Below, piece by piece: positions 1 through 7,761 of a stretch of 22,180 nt of DNA. The position numbers were made by a program, and so were the translations under genes. How positions within the stretch are numbered: the first letter of the stretch is position 1; each line of letters starts with the position of its first letter. The notes under the pieces were generated by a model. The model did not search any database. It was given only the letters and a program-made list of their open reading frames with translations, and was not told where the DNA came from. The stretch comes from B75-G9 sp964564905 (lineage in GTDB: Archaea > Hadarchaeota > Hadarchaeia > Hadarchaeales > Hadarchaeaceae): assembly GCA_964564905.1 (NCBI GenBank), contig CAZMCI010000017.1, forward strand, positions 1 to 22,180, given 5' to 3'.

Positions 1-100
1 AGAGCCATACCTCATCACTCCACAGCTCGTGCTCCCACGTCCAGAAGATAAATCTGACGTAGACACCGAACTCTCCCCTGAGCCCGAACTTCGACATCAT
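1..100 (-). CDS. N-terminal part of an unidentified protein, running off the left edge
   Basis: On the minus strand an open frame begins with two adjacent ATG codons (100 and 97) and reads MMSKFGLRGEFGVYVRF, then an aromatic-rich stretch (IFWTWEHELW), without a stop to the window edge: 33 codons. A TATA-like box (gtttatatg on the minus strand, plus positions 127-135) lies about 30 nt upstream of the ATG, so the transcript would start almost at the start codon, as in leaderless archaeal genes. The family is not recognised. It is divergent from the permease cluster that starts at 318. The frame is short, so this could still be chance; the promoter spacing and protein-like composition are the only support. 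Confidence 0.42.
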   Translation of the reverse strand, partial: MMSKFGLRGEFGVYVRFIFWTWEHELWSDEVWL

Positions 101-126
101 CCACCATGCCAACCTCGCGGAAACCG

Positions 127-135
127 CATATAAAC
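127..135 (-). promoter_or_regulatory. TATA-like box for the leftward partial gene
   Basis: The minus strand reads gtttatatg here, close to the archaeal TATA consensus, and its centre is about 31 nt from the ATG at 100. The rest of 101-317 shows no convincing gene. Confidence 0.35.
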
Positions 136-278
136 GTTGAACGTTCCCATACTCAGAGGCTCGGCCGGACGCAAAGCCCAGGTGTGCGTTTTCAGGTGAC
201 CGGAAATGGATTCCCAACAAATTCGGCATGCGCCGCCTCGTTAGCGCCATTTGTATTCTGTGTATTTGATTTTGCCCT

Positions 279-286
279 TTTATAGA
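279..286 (+). promoter_or_regulatory. TATA-like box upstream of the permease cluster
   Basis: The sequence cttttata lies about 35 nt before the ATG at 318, so a transcript would start near 306-310 and carry only a very short leader. A purine-rich gaaaggaggagaag follows at 286-299 but is too far (about 20 nt) from the ATG to be its ribosome site in a normal way. Confidence 0.35.
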
Positions 287-317
287 AAGGAGGAGAAGAA
301 CTTTCGGGGGGCAGCAG

Positions 318-881
318 ATGGCCCAAGCGGTCGACATTCGCAGCGTGGTGGTACAGGGGCTTTCGGTCCTGCTCATTTGCGCATTCATCGAACTGGGCGC
401 GGGAGGAGTTCTCGCAGGGATGGATGACTACTTCACGAGTCTACTTCCCGGTCTGATCGTGATGGTTCCTCCGCTTCTAGGACTCAGGGGCAACATCAAC
501 GGTGCTCTGGCCTCCAGATTTGGCACTGGGTTGAACACTGGTACAATCAAACCCCATTTGAGGTGGTCAAGAGAAATAAAGGTAAATTTGGTATCGGCAC
601 TAATACTCAGCACCGTCGCTTCCCTGATCATAGGGGTCCTATCGTTCTGGGTCAACATGCTCACCGGGGCCCCCACCATAGGAATCATACAGCTTGTAAC
701 CATAGCGATCATAGCAGGAGTCACCTCCGGGGTGCTCCTATCGTCGCTCACCGTCGTGGTGGCCATCTTCACGTTCACGCGGGGCTTGGATCCAGACAAC
801 CTCACGGCGCCGTTGATGGCGACCGTGGGTGATTTCGTGACCACTCTGTGCATTTTCCTAGCGGTAAGCCTGGTGATATGA
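318..881 (+). CDS. MgtE-like integral membrane protein, first half-size copy
   Basis: A 187-residue, highly hydrophobic protein with about five predicted membrane spans. It carries two hallmarks of the MgtE (SLC41-type) divalent-cation channel domain: GLRGNINGALASRFGTGL around residues 55-72 and GLDPDNLTAPLMATVGD around residues 155-171. The whole product corresponds to one MgtE membrane domain without the cytoplasmic N and CBS domains of bacterial MgtE, as in the archaeal permease group COG1824. The next gene is a homologous copy that abuts it (TGA then ATG with no gap), and a PhoU/TrkA-C gene follows, so a regulated Mg2+ or other divalent-cation transporter built from two half-channels is likely. 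The substrate is inferred from the family only. Confidence 0.85.
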   Translation: MAQAVDIRSVVVQGLSVLLICAFIELGAGGVLAGMDDYFTSLLPGLIVMVPPLLGLRGNINGALASRFGTGLNTGTIKPHLRWSREIKVNLVSALILSTVASLIIGVLSFWVNMLTGAPTIGIIQLVTIAIIAGVTSGVLLSSLTVVVAIFTFTRGLDPDNLTAPLMATVGDFVTTLCIFLAVSLVI

Positions 882-1442
882 ATGGTCGCCTACCGTATCA
901 AGCGCATAGTGCTCGAAAGCTTGCCCGTCCTCACCGCCGCAATCATCATAGCGTTGGCCGCAGGGTACATCCTGAACTCCAGCGTGGCAGAAATATCCGA
1001 GATTCCATTGATCCTGATGATGATACCTCTGATAAACGGGATCGGAGGAAACCTCGGCAGCATCCTAGGGGCCAGGCTCACCTCCGCCCTCCACATCGGC
1101 ACGCTGAAACCAAGACTGAGAGGTCAGCAAGTACTGAAGGGAAACGTGGAGGCCACCGTCATAACAAGCTTTGCCATCTACGCCGTTCTGGGGGCCATCA
1201 TCTTGGCGATATCCAGCGCGACTGGCATAACCATGGCTCGCTCACTTTCCCTCACGCTGGCATTTTTCATCGCCGGGGTAACCCTGAGCGTTTTGACCAT
1301 CTTCATAACCACGGCTGCGGCTTTCGTGTCGTTCAAGGGAGGGCTGGACCCAGACAACGTGGTGATTCCCATACTGACATCGATAGGTGACGTGCTGGGC
1401 GTAACCTGTTTAATGCTGGCGATAAAAATAGTAGGAGTGTGA
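882..1442 (+). CDS. MgtE-like integral membrane protein, second half-size copy
   Basis: A 186-residue paralogue of the preceding gene, starting at the ATG directly after its stop codon. The same landmarks occur in the same places: GIGGNLGSILGARLTSAL around residues 51-68 and GLDPDNVVIPILTSIGD around residues 153-169, separated by several hydrophobic spans. Family knowledge says MgtE membrane domains work as dimers, so the two genes probably supply the two halves of a heterodimeric pore. The gene is followed after 4 nt by the PhoU/TrkA-C regulator. Ion specificity cannot be read from the sequence. Confidence 0.85.
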   Translation: MVAYRIKRIVLESLPVLTAAIIIALAAGYILNSSVAEISEIPLILMMIPLINGIGGNLGSILGARLTSALHIGTLKPRLRGQQVLKGNVEATVITSFAIYAVLGAIILAISSATGITMARSLSLTLAFFIAGVTLSVLTIFITTAAAFVSFKGGLDPDNVVIPILTSIGDVLGVTCLMLAIKIVGV

Positions 1443-1446
1443 CGGG

Positions 1447-2610
1447 ATGGTGGAAGTATTCAAACCAAAAAGCGTGCGGGAGCTCCTCACGGAGATGAAA
1501 AACGTATCGGACCTCATGATAGATCTGGCCTATGCGTCCGTACTGTTGAAAAACCGGGAACTGGCAGAGCGCGTGCACGAACTGGAGGCCAAAATGGACG
1601 AGCTGATGTATCAAATCAGGACGATAGCCGCAGTCGTGACGCGGAATGTCCATGAAGCCAGAAAGATAACCGGCATCCTCCAGGTGGCGAGCGCCGCGGA
1701 ATCCATATCAAACGCAACCGGAGACATCGCCGATCTGGTCAGGAGCAGGGCCAGGATACATCCGGTGGTCCAAGACGCCTTCAGGGTCTCGGATGAAAAG
1801 ATCGCCAGCATCAAGATCAGAAATATCTCCACCATCAGGGACAAAAAATTGTGCGACCTTAAACTGGCCTCCAGCATAGGAGTCTCCGTCCTCGCCATAA
1901 AGCGCAGAGGGGAGTGGATCACTCCGGTCACGCGTGAATCTTTTGTCCTCTCGGGAGACACCCTGATCGTCAAGGGACCACCTGACGGTATCACGATGCT
2001 ATGTGGGATGGCCGGTTCCTCCAAGGAAAGCTGGACCCCGGGGGATGGGTTGCCTTCGATCAGAAAATGTTTAGCCGAAATGCGCGACCTCAGCAGCCTG
2101 ATGGTGGACATGGGGTACTCATCCATACTTTTCGGTTCACGCGAGATCGCTGAGGAAGTCAGCGAGATAAACGAAAAATTCGAAAAACTCAGCTCAAGGC
2201 TCTGGACATCCGTCCTGAAGGCCGCGAGGCACGAAAAAGATGTCATCGCGCTGAGCAACCTCCTGCGGGTGGTCAGGGCCATAGAGCAGATCTCCAACGC
2301 GGGCAATTCAATTGTCGATGTGGTGCTCCGTGGCGTTGAGCTGCACCCGGTCTTCGTTCAGGCGTTTGCCGAGGCCGACGAGCAGATCGGCAGGGAAACA
2401 GTCTCCGAGAGATCAAAATTCGTGGGCAGATCCCTGAAGGAACTGAACCTCTGGACAACGATGGGGGCCTATGTGCTGATGATAAAACGCAGGAAACGGT
2501 ACATCTTCGATCCGCCCCGCCGTACTAGGATCCGGGCCGGGGATCTGCTGATAGTCAGAGGAAGCGGAGGAGGGGTAGGAATGGTGAAAAAGATGGCGAG
2601 GGGGAGCTGA
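1447..2610 (+). CDS. Duplicated PhoU-like / TrkA-C domain regulator
   Basis: A 387-residue soluble protein of the COG3273 type (PhoU-like helices plus a TrkA-C/RCK-C ligand domain). It is built as an internal duplication. Each half has a helical PhoU-like segment (residues about 10-120 and 200-315; compare EMKNVSDLMIDLAYASVLL with EMRDLSSLMVDMGYSSILF) and then a TrkA-C lobe (about 125-188 and 320-385; compare GDTLIVKGPPDGI with GDLLIVRGSGGGV). TrkA-C lobes bind small ligands or ions and gate transporters, and its position behind two MgtE-like genes suggests it regulates that permease from the cytoplasm. The matching two-fold design of permease and regulator is noteworthy. Confidence 0.82.
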   Translation: MVEVFKPKSVRELLTEMKNVSDLMIDLAYASVLLKNRELAERVHELEAKMDELMYQIRTIAAVVTRNVHEARKITGILQVASAAESISNATGDIADLVRSRARIHPVVQDAFRVSDEKIASIKIRNISTIRDKKLCDLKLASSIGVSVLAIKRRGEWITPVTRESFVLSGDTLIVKGPPDGITMLCGMAGSSKESWTPGDGLPSIRKCLAEMRDLSSLMVDMGYSSILFGSREIAEEVSEINEKFEKLSSRLWTSVLKAARHEKDVIALSNLLRVVRAIEQISNAGNSIVDVVLRGVELHPVFVQAFAEADEQIGRETVSERSKFVGRSLKELNLWTTMGAYVLMIKRRKRYIFDPPRRTRIRAGDLLIVRGSGGGVGMVKKMARGS

Positions 2611-2916
2611 TTGAGACTCATATGGTGCAAGGATCTGGAAGACATCGTGAACATCGCTCGGGGCCAGGGGTGGATGTTCCATTTTGAGTCCGGAAACAGG
2701 CACTATTATTACGTTTACGCTGGAAGCGAGCACGAGCTTCTCTGCCTCAGCGTCAGCACGAAGGAACCTGTAAACGCAAAATACGTTTCGATCGACGACG
2801 ACGGAAAACTGAAACTTTCCCAGGCCCCAATACTGCCCACCTGCGCTAGAATCATAAACGTCGATAAGGACGAGGGGTTTGAGGAGATGCTCAGAAAATC
2901 ATCTGGCCAGAGATAA
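2611..2916 (+). CDS. Small conserved-looking protein of unknown function
   Basis: A 101-residue open frame starting with TTG directly after the stop of the regulator gene and probably cotranscribed with it. The product is soluble, mixed alpha/beta by appearance, with an aromatic run (HYYYVYAG) and a central VSTKEPVNAKYVSIDDDGKL segment. No family is recognised. Its last 18 nt overlap the end of the convergent cgi121 gene. Being in the permease operon is the only hint of function. Confidence 0.55.
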   Translation: MRLIWCKDLEDIVNIARGQGWMFHFESGNRHYYYVYAGSEHELLCLSVSTKEPVNAKYVSIDDDGKLKLSQAPILPTCARIINVDKDEGFEEMLRKSSGQR

Positions 2917-3468
2917 AAGGGCTATTCGTTCCATGATCAACCTCTCAACGGGGGCGATTTTGAGCTCTTCTCGAGATATGGAAAACACTTCCTTCAGCAC
3001 GGACACCTTATCACGCGTGAGTTCGAGGACCGTGTCATCGGGCCTTACATTCAGACCCCGGAATATCCTGTCGAAGGCGGACCTCACCTGTCGGGCCGTG
3101 TTTCCGACCACAACAAACGCCAAGTTCATTTTTCCCTCGTGGATACCCACTTTTTGGAAAGCGCGCGCGATCTGACGCTCGGCCGCTACCCAGCACACCA
3201 GCTCGATCCCCAAATGATCCGCGAAATTGTGCCCAGTGGACGATGCCACAAGGGCCAGATGAGCAGCATGCACGAGATGCCCTACTCCCCCTATCTTGGA
3301 AGCGTCGAAGACTTGGGTGAGGGTCCCCTCCTCACGATCGACCCTCCCCAACGCATGGAGAAATTCTGCGGTGCTCCTCACAACCGCATTTCCCCCGGCC
3401 AGTCCGACAATTCGCTTGCCGAACGGTCCCCTGAGCGAAAATACCCTCACTTTCCGCGCAACGCTCAT
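2899..3468 (-). CDS. cgi121: KEOPS complex subunit Cgi121
   Basis: A protein of 189 residues from the ATG at 3468 (MSVARKVRVF), chosen because an aggtga ribosome site lies about 8 nt before it; an in-frame GTG at 3477 lies within that site. The central part has the Cgi121/TPRKB pattern: GVGHLVHAAHLALVASSTGHNFADHLGIELVCWVA... followed by AERQIARAFQKVGIHEGK. KEOPS makes the threonylcarbamoyl modification at A37 of ANN-decoding tRNAs, and Cgi121 helps recruit the tRNA. Its normal length is about 150 residues; the C-terminal extension here is helical. It is divergent from the OB-fold gene, with only about 20 nt between the starts. The window also encodes two tRNAs that would be substrates (Asn GUU and CAU). 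Confidence 0.8.
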   Translation of the reverse strand: MSVARKVRVFSLRGPFGKRIVGLAGGNAVVRSTAEFLHALGRVDREEGTLTQVFDASKIGGVGHLVHAAHLALVASSTGHNFADHLGIELVCWVAAERQIARAFQKVGIHEGKMNLAFVVVGNTARQVRSAFDRIFRGLNVRPDDTVLELTRDKVSVLKEVFSISREELKIAPVERLIMERIALLSLAR

Positions 3469-3491
3469 AAGGTTCACCTGCAGATACTCTC

Positions 3492-4217
3492 ATGAGACAG
3501 ATGAAGCCCACTGCTTATAAGTTGAAGATAGAGGACCTCGTGCGGGGACAGTACGTGCGCTCAACCGATGGAAGCGAGCCACCCCATCTCTTGACTCCAT
3601 GGAATCAGCGCGTTACGCGGGTGAGGATAATGGGGACGGTAGTCGACAAGTTCGTCAGGGGGGACCAAACCTACGCCGCCCTCCGGGTCGACGACGGGAG
3701 CGAAACAATCAGTGTGCGGGCGTGGAGGGAAGATGTGCCCAACCTCAGCTGGATAGGTGTGGGCTCGACGGTCGACATCATCGGGCGTGTCAGGGAATTC
3801 GAGGGGGAGGTTTACTTGGTTCCGGAATTGGTCATACCGGTCGAGGACCATAATTGGGAGCTCGTCAGAGAACTTGAGGTGATAGAATCCAGAAGAAAAG
3901 CGTTGGCGGATGGTGTCCGGCCGAGAACCACGTCCTCGGAAAAACTTGAACCCGCCGCATCGACCACGGGGACGCAGCCCCCCACCCAACCTGAGTACCT
4001 GGACGAGGAACCTCCGCTGCCCCAAATCCCCGAGGAGATCAAAAAGAAAATTTTTCTGGCCTTGGAGAAGCTGGATAGAGGAAGCGGCGCTACCGTATCG
4101 GAAATCTCCCATGAACTCAATCTCCCCCTTCAGAAGGTAGAGGAAGCCACGCGTGTGTTCCTGGTGAAGGGAGAGGTATTTGAGCCCACAGCGGGAAAGT
4201 TTAAACTGATGAGGTGA
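3492..4217 (+). CDS. OB-fold / winged-helix single-strand DNA-binding protein (RPA-like)
   Basis: A 241-residue protein with an N-terminal OB-fold (about residues 42-115: VTRVRIMGTVVDKF, LRVDDGSETISVRAW, GSTVDIIGRVREFEGEVYL), a proline-rich linker (about 140-175) and a C-terminal winged-helix-like domain (about 180-241: GATVSEISHELNLPLQKVEEA). This is the layout of RPA32/Rpa2-type proteins, which bind single-stranded DNA in replication and repair. The start could be ATG 3492 or ATG 3501. The stop codon overlaps the start of aIF2-beta (TGATG), so the two are cotranscribed. The precise RPA subunit class cannot be assigned without alignment. Confidence 0.75.
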   Translation: MRQMKPTAYKLKIEDLVRGQYVRSTDGSEPPHLLTPWNQRVTRVRIMGTVVDKFVRGDQTYAALRVDDGSETISVRAWREDVPNLSWIGVGSTVDIIGRVREFEGEVYLVPELVIPVEDHNWELVRELEVIESRRKALADGVRPRTTSSEKLEPAASTTGTQPPTQPEYLDEEPPLPQIPEEIKKKIFLALEKLDRGSGATVSEISHELNLPLQKVEEATRVFLVKGEVFEPTAGKFKLMR

Positions 4218-4633
4218 TGGGAATAACGGAAAATTATGAAGAACTTTTAGACCGGGCGCTGGAGCAAATCCCCAAGGCGATCTTTGAGAGCTCACGCTTT
4301 CAGATCCCCGAAGCAGAGGTCACCACGGTCGGAAACCGCACCATCATCAAAAACTTAAAAAACATAGCCGCCACGCTTAACCGCGAGCCTAGCCACCTCA
4401 TGAAGTACCTTCTCAGAGAACTGGGAGCGGCGGGGGATATGCATGGATCCCAAGCCATCTTTCAGGGGAAATTCTCAAAGAGTACTGTGGATGAACGGAT
4501 CCGTCGATACGTAGAGGAGTTCGTGCTCTGCAGGGAATGCGGAAAGCCGGACACCAAGCTGGAACGGAAGGAACGCGTCTACATACTTAGGTGCGAGGCC
4601 TGCGGGGCTCGAACCCCAGTCCGGGGGATATGA
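4217..4633 (+). CDS. eif2b: Translation initiation factor aIF2, beta subunit
   Basis: About 138 residues, the normal length for aIF2-beta. It shows a helical N terminus, the core (TVGNRTIIKNLKNIAATLNR, then HLMKYLLRELGAAG and LQGKFS-like AIFQGKFSKSTVDERI) and a C-terminal zinc ribbon with four cysteines (CRECG...CEACG). With aIF2-alpha and -gamma it delivers initiator tRNA to the small ribosomal subunit. The ATG at 4217 overlaps the upstream stop; a GTG at 4214 is also in frame. The next gene, DUF424, overlaps its stop, an arrangement I recall as common in archaea. Confidence 0.93.
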   Translation: MGITENYEELLDRALEQIPKAIFESSRFQIPEAEVTTVGNRTIIKNLKNIAATLNREPSHLMKYLLRELGAAGDMHGSQAIFQGKFSKSTVDERIRRYVEEFVLCRECGKPDTKLERKERVYILRCEACGARTPVRGI

Positions 4634-4923
4634 TGCTACTTCTTAAGACCCTCCGCACTTCCAGCGAAAACATCGTGGTCATCTGCGACAGAGAACTTTT
4701 GGGACAAACACTCAAAGAAGGGGAGCTCAGGCTAGAAATCAAGAAATCATTTTACGAGGGAAAAGAAGCGAGCGTAGAAGAGTGTCTCCGAGCCCTGCGA
4801 GATGCCACAATAGGAAACTTGGTGGGATCCATCGTGGAACATGCGACCAAAGCGGGGATAATCGACCCAAAAAACGTCATGCGCCTTCAAAATGTACCCC
4901 ATGCACAACTCGTAAGACTGTGA
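4630..4923 (+). CDS. DUF424 family protein
   Basis: About 97 residues from the ATG at 4630 (MMLLLKTLRTSSENIVVICD), which overlaps the aIF2-beta stop (ATGA); a second ATG at 4633 is possible. It matches the archaeal DUF424 pattern: VICDRELLGQTLKEGELRLE, then FYEGKEAS, then NLVGSIVEHATKAGIID and a C-terminal VPHAQLVRL. Function is not established; linkage to aIF2-beta suggests a translation role. It ends 6 bp from the end of the convergent chorismate mutase gene. Confidence 0.85.
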   Translation: MMLLLKTLRTSSENIVVICDRELLGQTLKEGELRLEIKKSFYEGKEASVEECLRALRDATIGNLVGSIVEHATKAGIIDPKNVMRLQNVPHAQLVRL

Positions 4924-4929
4924 ACACGC

Positions 4930-5733
4930 TCAGTACACGATCACGCTTCGAACACAGGGCAGTTTTCTCAGACTTTCGATCACCTCCCCCTTTAATGGTT
5001 CGTCGGTGATGATGGTGAGTTTGGGTTGAGGAATGAAATACGGATCGTCAGCGACCGTCTGACGGATGCTCACCCCAAATTTGGAGATCACCCTGAAGAC
5101 ATCCTTCAGAATCCCCGGCTTTGCGGCGTCCTCGGGTATGATCTCGACGACCCCAAGTCCGATGCTATGGGCAACACCTTTCAGATATGGAAACGGTGCT
5201 AGGTTCCGAAATATCCCGCTGAGCACCCTGTCACTCAGGATTCGTTTCGCTGTCAGATCGACGATCCTGCGATCCACCCCCGCATCGCGGGCTATCTGGG
5301 TCGCAGGTATCCGGATGTCTCCACACATGACCTCTCCGTCCTCCCTGACCCGCAGCCCGTACTTGAAAAGGACACGCGCGACGTTAAGCTGGGCGGGATA
5401 ATCCCTGAAGACCTCCTGAACCTGTGCCCATATCCCGTTTTTTCCGATGAACTCACGTTCGGCTCCACCCATCTGCGCCAGCACCAGCCGGACGAGGCTT
5501 TCCATGAACTCCTGATCTATTTTCAGCTCACGGGCACGCTTGCGAACGTAATCGATGATCTCCCTTTCCCTTTTCTCATCTCTTATCTCGAGGTTCATTT
5601 TTTGCTTGATCACCGCGATCTCCTTGGCCAGCCTGAGACGTTGCGCGACCAAGGAGATGAGCTGCTCGTCGATCCTATCTATTTCCTTTCTGAGCTCCCG
5701 CAACTTTTTCGAATGCATGAGCACTTCACTCAT
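4930..5733 (-). CDS. aroQ: Chorismate mutase (AroQ) fused to an ACT-domain regulator
   Basis: About 267 residues from the ATG at 5733, which overlaps the shikimate kinase stop (ATGA). Residues about 5-90 are an AroQ helical chorismate mutase (LRELRKEIDRIDEQLISLVAQRL..., with the conserved Arg/Asp positions and KREREIIDYVRKRA). The remaining ~175 residues resemble archaeal COG2150 regulators: an HTH-like segment (IPATQIARDAGVDRRIVDLT) and a C-terminal ACT domain (GVVEIIPEDAAKPGILKDVF, VSIRQTVADDPYF, KLTIITDEPLKGEVI). The mutase converts chorismate to prephenate; the ACT part probably senses an amino acid. An upstream in-frame ATG (5784) would lie inside the shikimate kinase gene and is unlikely. 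Confidence 0.88.
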   Translation of the reverse strand: MSEVLMHSKKLRELRKEIDRIDEQLISLVAQRLRLAKEIAVIKQKMNLEIRDEKREREIIDYVRKRARELKIDQEFMESLVRLVLAQMGGAEREFIGKNGIWAQVQEVFRDYPAQLNVARVLFKYGLRVREDGEVMCGDIRIPATQIARDAGVDRRIVDLTAKRILSDRVLSGIFRNLAPFPYLKGVAHSIGLGVVEIIPEDAAKPGILKDVFRVISKFGVSIRQTVADDPYFIPQPKLTIITDEPLKGEVIESLRKLPCVRSVIVY

Positions 5734-6590
5734 AATTTCGATGCGGGTTTGGTTATAATTATCTTTCCAGTACGTCTCCGCCATGCTCTCTCTATTCTTC
5801 CGACATCGCCCGGCTTGGCTACGGCCACCACTGCCGGTCCGGTCCCGGTAAGCCCAGAGGCTAGGGCACCTCCAGCTATCGCCTCCAGGGCGGGTAACGG
5901 GTCATGTCCCAGCGCGCTCGAGTAGAGCATCCCGTTCAGCGACAGTGCACCGAACACGTCACCCCGCATCGCCATTTCGTGCGCAAATTCGACGCCATCC
6001 GTGATCTCCCTGAGGCGTTCCCGCCTTATCCTGGAGGTGTAGAACTTGCCCGGAGGGACATGGATCAATATTTTCAGCCGGGGATCCAGATCAAAAAACT
6101 TGAGCACCTTCCGAGCTGTGTTATCGGTCACGACGCCGCGACCGTACAAGGAAGCCGCCGCATCGTCCAGGGCGCCAGTTATCGTCACTCCTGCCTCAAA
6201 GGCGGCGTCTATCCCAAGGTCCAACACGAGTTCTGGAGGGGGACTCTTCCCAAGCGCTGCAAATGTGGCTAGAACCGCTGCATTTGCCGCGGCGCTGCTG
6301 CTGGAGAGACCAACGGCTATCGGAAACTCGGACTTCGTCTTCACCGTGGCACCATACGTGCCCTCCAGCCTGAGATATCTCAGGACCTTCTTCACGCACG
6401 TCTCGATCAACCTTGGACTCTCCCTTTTCCCGTCCACCAACTCACCTGTGATCCTCTTAGAACCCGGAATCAATTCAACCCTCGCATGGACCTTCAGATC
6501 CACACCGAACGCCGCACCTCTTCCCGTGGCGATGGCGTTGACCACAGTGGCTGAGGCATAAGCAGAAGCTGTACCCACCAACCTGCTCAA
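5730..6590 (-). CDS. aroK: Archaeal shikimate kinase (GHMP superfamily)
   Basis: A 286-residue GHMP kinase, the archaeal replacement for bacterial AroK. The ATP-binding GHMP motif is clear (PIAVGLSSSSAAANAAVLAT, about residues 90-109), with the N-terminal GTASAYASATVVNAIATGRG substrate region and a C-terminal glycine-rich GLTGTGPAVVAVA motif. It phosphorylates shikimate using ATP. The start is a TTG behind ggggtg, 10 nt after the chorismate synthase stop, and its stop overlaps the chorismate mutase start, so aroC-aroK-aroQ form a tight leftward operon. Confidence 0.92.
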   Translation of the reverse strand: MSRLVGTASAYASATVVNAIATGRGAAFGVDLKVHARVELIPGSKRITGELVDGKRESPRLIETCVKKVLRYLRLEGTYGATVKTKSEFPIAVGLSSSSAAANAAVLATFAALGKSPPPELVLDLGIDAAFEAGVTITGALDDAAASLYGRGVVTDNTARKVLKFFDLDPRLKILIHVPPGKFYTSRIRRERLREITDGVEFAHEMAMRGDVFGALSLNGMLYSSALGHDPLPALEAIAGGALASGLTGTGPAVVAVAKPGDVGRIERAWRRRTGKIIITKPASKL

Positions 6591-6600
6591 ACAAGCACCC

Positions 6601-7698
6601 CTATCTGAACCTGAGGGGGTCGATCTTTCCAGCCCTGAGCATGTGATCCACCAAGACCAGAGCGAGCATGGCCTCCGCGACGGGTACTATCCGCGGGCAT
6701 ATGTTCGGGTCAAAACGTCCTTTGAGTTCGATTTTTCCTTCCTTCATTTTCGCCAGATCGACCGTTTGTTGGGGCTTGGTGATAGAAGGTGTTGGTTTGA
6801 CGGCTATTCTCGCCACTATGGGCATGCCCGTGGAAATACCGCCCAAGATCCCCCCGGCATTGTTCGTCTTGGTGACCAGTTTTCCTCCCCGCAGCGCTAT
6901 CGGATCGTTGGCTTCCGACCCCCGCATCTCCGCAAACTTACAGCCCGCTCCTATCAGAACGGCCTTGACGGATCCTATCGACATCAAAGCACGGGCTATC
7001 TCGGCGTCCAATTTCTCGAATACTGGCTCACCCAGCCCGGCAGGTACCCCAAGCGCGATGACCTCAACCATCCCCCCGGTACTGTCGCCTTCGGACGCTG
7101 CTTTCAATACGGCCTCCTTCATCCGTTCCGCGACCTTCATGTCCGCGCATCGCATCGGATTTCGTTCCACGTTTTTCCTTATCTCCTGCGGAGACGGATC
7201 GCGCTCGAGCTTTACACCGGCGGCCTCGACCGTATGGGCCAGCACCTCCACTCGATGGGCTGCCAGCAGCTTTTTCGCTATCGCCCCGGCCGCAACACGT
7301 CCTATGGTTTCGCGTGCCGACGCCCTCCCGCCTCCACGGTGATCGACGTGGCCAAACTTGAGTCTGTATGCAAGATCGGCGTGGCCGGGACGGGGCCTGG
7401 TTCGAACCTCCTCATACGGCGACGAGTCCACATCCACATTGCGCACAAGCATGGAAACGGGCGTGCCCAGGGTCTTTCCCTGGAAGACCCCCGACAGTAT
7501 CTCGACCTCGTCACGCTCTTTTCTGGGGGTGGCAAGAACCGACTGGCCTGGACGCCGGCGATCGAGCTCCCGCTGAATGTCCGCCTCGCTCAGCGGCATG
7601 CCCGCGGGAACTCCATCAACCACGACACCAATTGCGGCACCGTGGCTTTCTCCCCAAGTCGTGACCCTGAAAATTTTTCCAAATGTGTTCCCACCCAT
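6601..7698 (-). CDS. aroC: Chorismate synthase
   Basis: About 365 residues. The N terminus is typical (MGGNTFGKIFRVTTWGESHG) and the family signatures follow: RRPGQ, GHADLAYRLKFGHVDHRGGG and RASARETIGRVAAGAIAKKL, then a C-terminal GGILGGISTGMPIVARIAVK. It makes chorismate from EPSP with reduced FMN. The ATG at 7698 is preferred because an aggtgg site lies 8 nt before it; a GTG at 7710 is in frame but falls inside that site. It is the first gene of the leftward aroC-aroK-aroQ operon, which has its own TATA-like box at 7733-7740. Confidence 0.95.
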   Translation of the reverse strand: MGGNTFGKIFRVTTWGESHGAAIGVVVDGVPAGMPLSEADIQRELDRRRPGQSVLATPRKERDEVEILSGVFQGKTLGTPVSMLVRNVDVDSSPYEEVRTRPRPGHADLAYRLKFGHVDHRGGGRASARETIGRVAAGAIAKKLLAAHRVEVLAHTVEAAGVKLERDPSPQEIRKNVERNPMRCADMKVAERMKEAVLKAASEGDSTGGMVEVIALGVPAGLGEPVFEKLDAEIARALMSIGSVKAVLIGAGCKFAEMRGSEANDPIALRGGKLVTKTNNAGGILGGISTGMPIVARIAVKPTPSITKPQQTVDLAKMKEGKIELKGRFDPNICPRIVPVAEAMLALVLVDHMLRAGKIDPLRFR

Positions 7699-7732
7699 GT
7701 CTACTACCACCTGAAACTCACCGACGGTTCTA

Positions 7733-7740
7733 TAAACCCT
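7733..7740 (-). promoter_or_regulatory. TATA-like box for the aroC-aroK-aroQ operon
   Basis: The minus strand reads gtttatag in the short gap between the EPSP synthase stop (7762) and the aroC start (7698). The expected transcript start would be near 7710, just upstream of the aroC ribosome site. Confidence 0.5.
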
Positions 7741-7761
7741 TGTGCTCGCGCTGAACGGGCA

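Noticed and set aside
3513..3520. TATA-like cttataag inside the OB-fold gene suggesting a start at GTG 3540
   Set aside because: The residues upstream of 3540 (KLKIEDLVRGQYV) match the conserved N terminus of RPA-like proteins, so the start at 3492 or 3501 is kept.
4930..5784. Chorismate mutase start at ATG 5784
   Set aside because: It would overlap the shikimate kinase gene by about 55 nt; ATG 5733 gives the usual ATGA overlap and matches the family N terminus.
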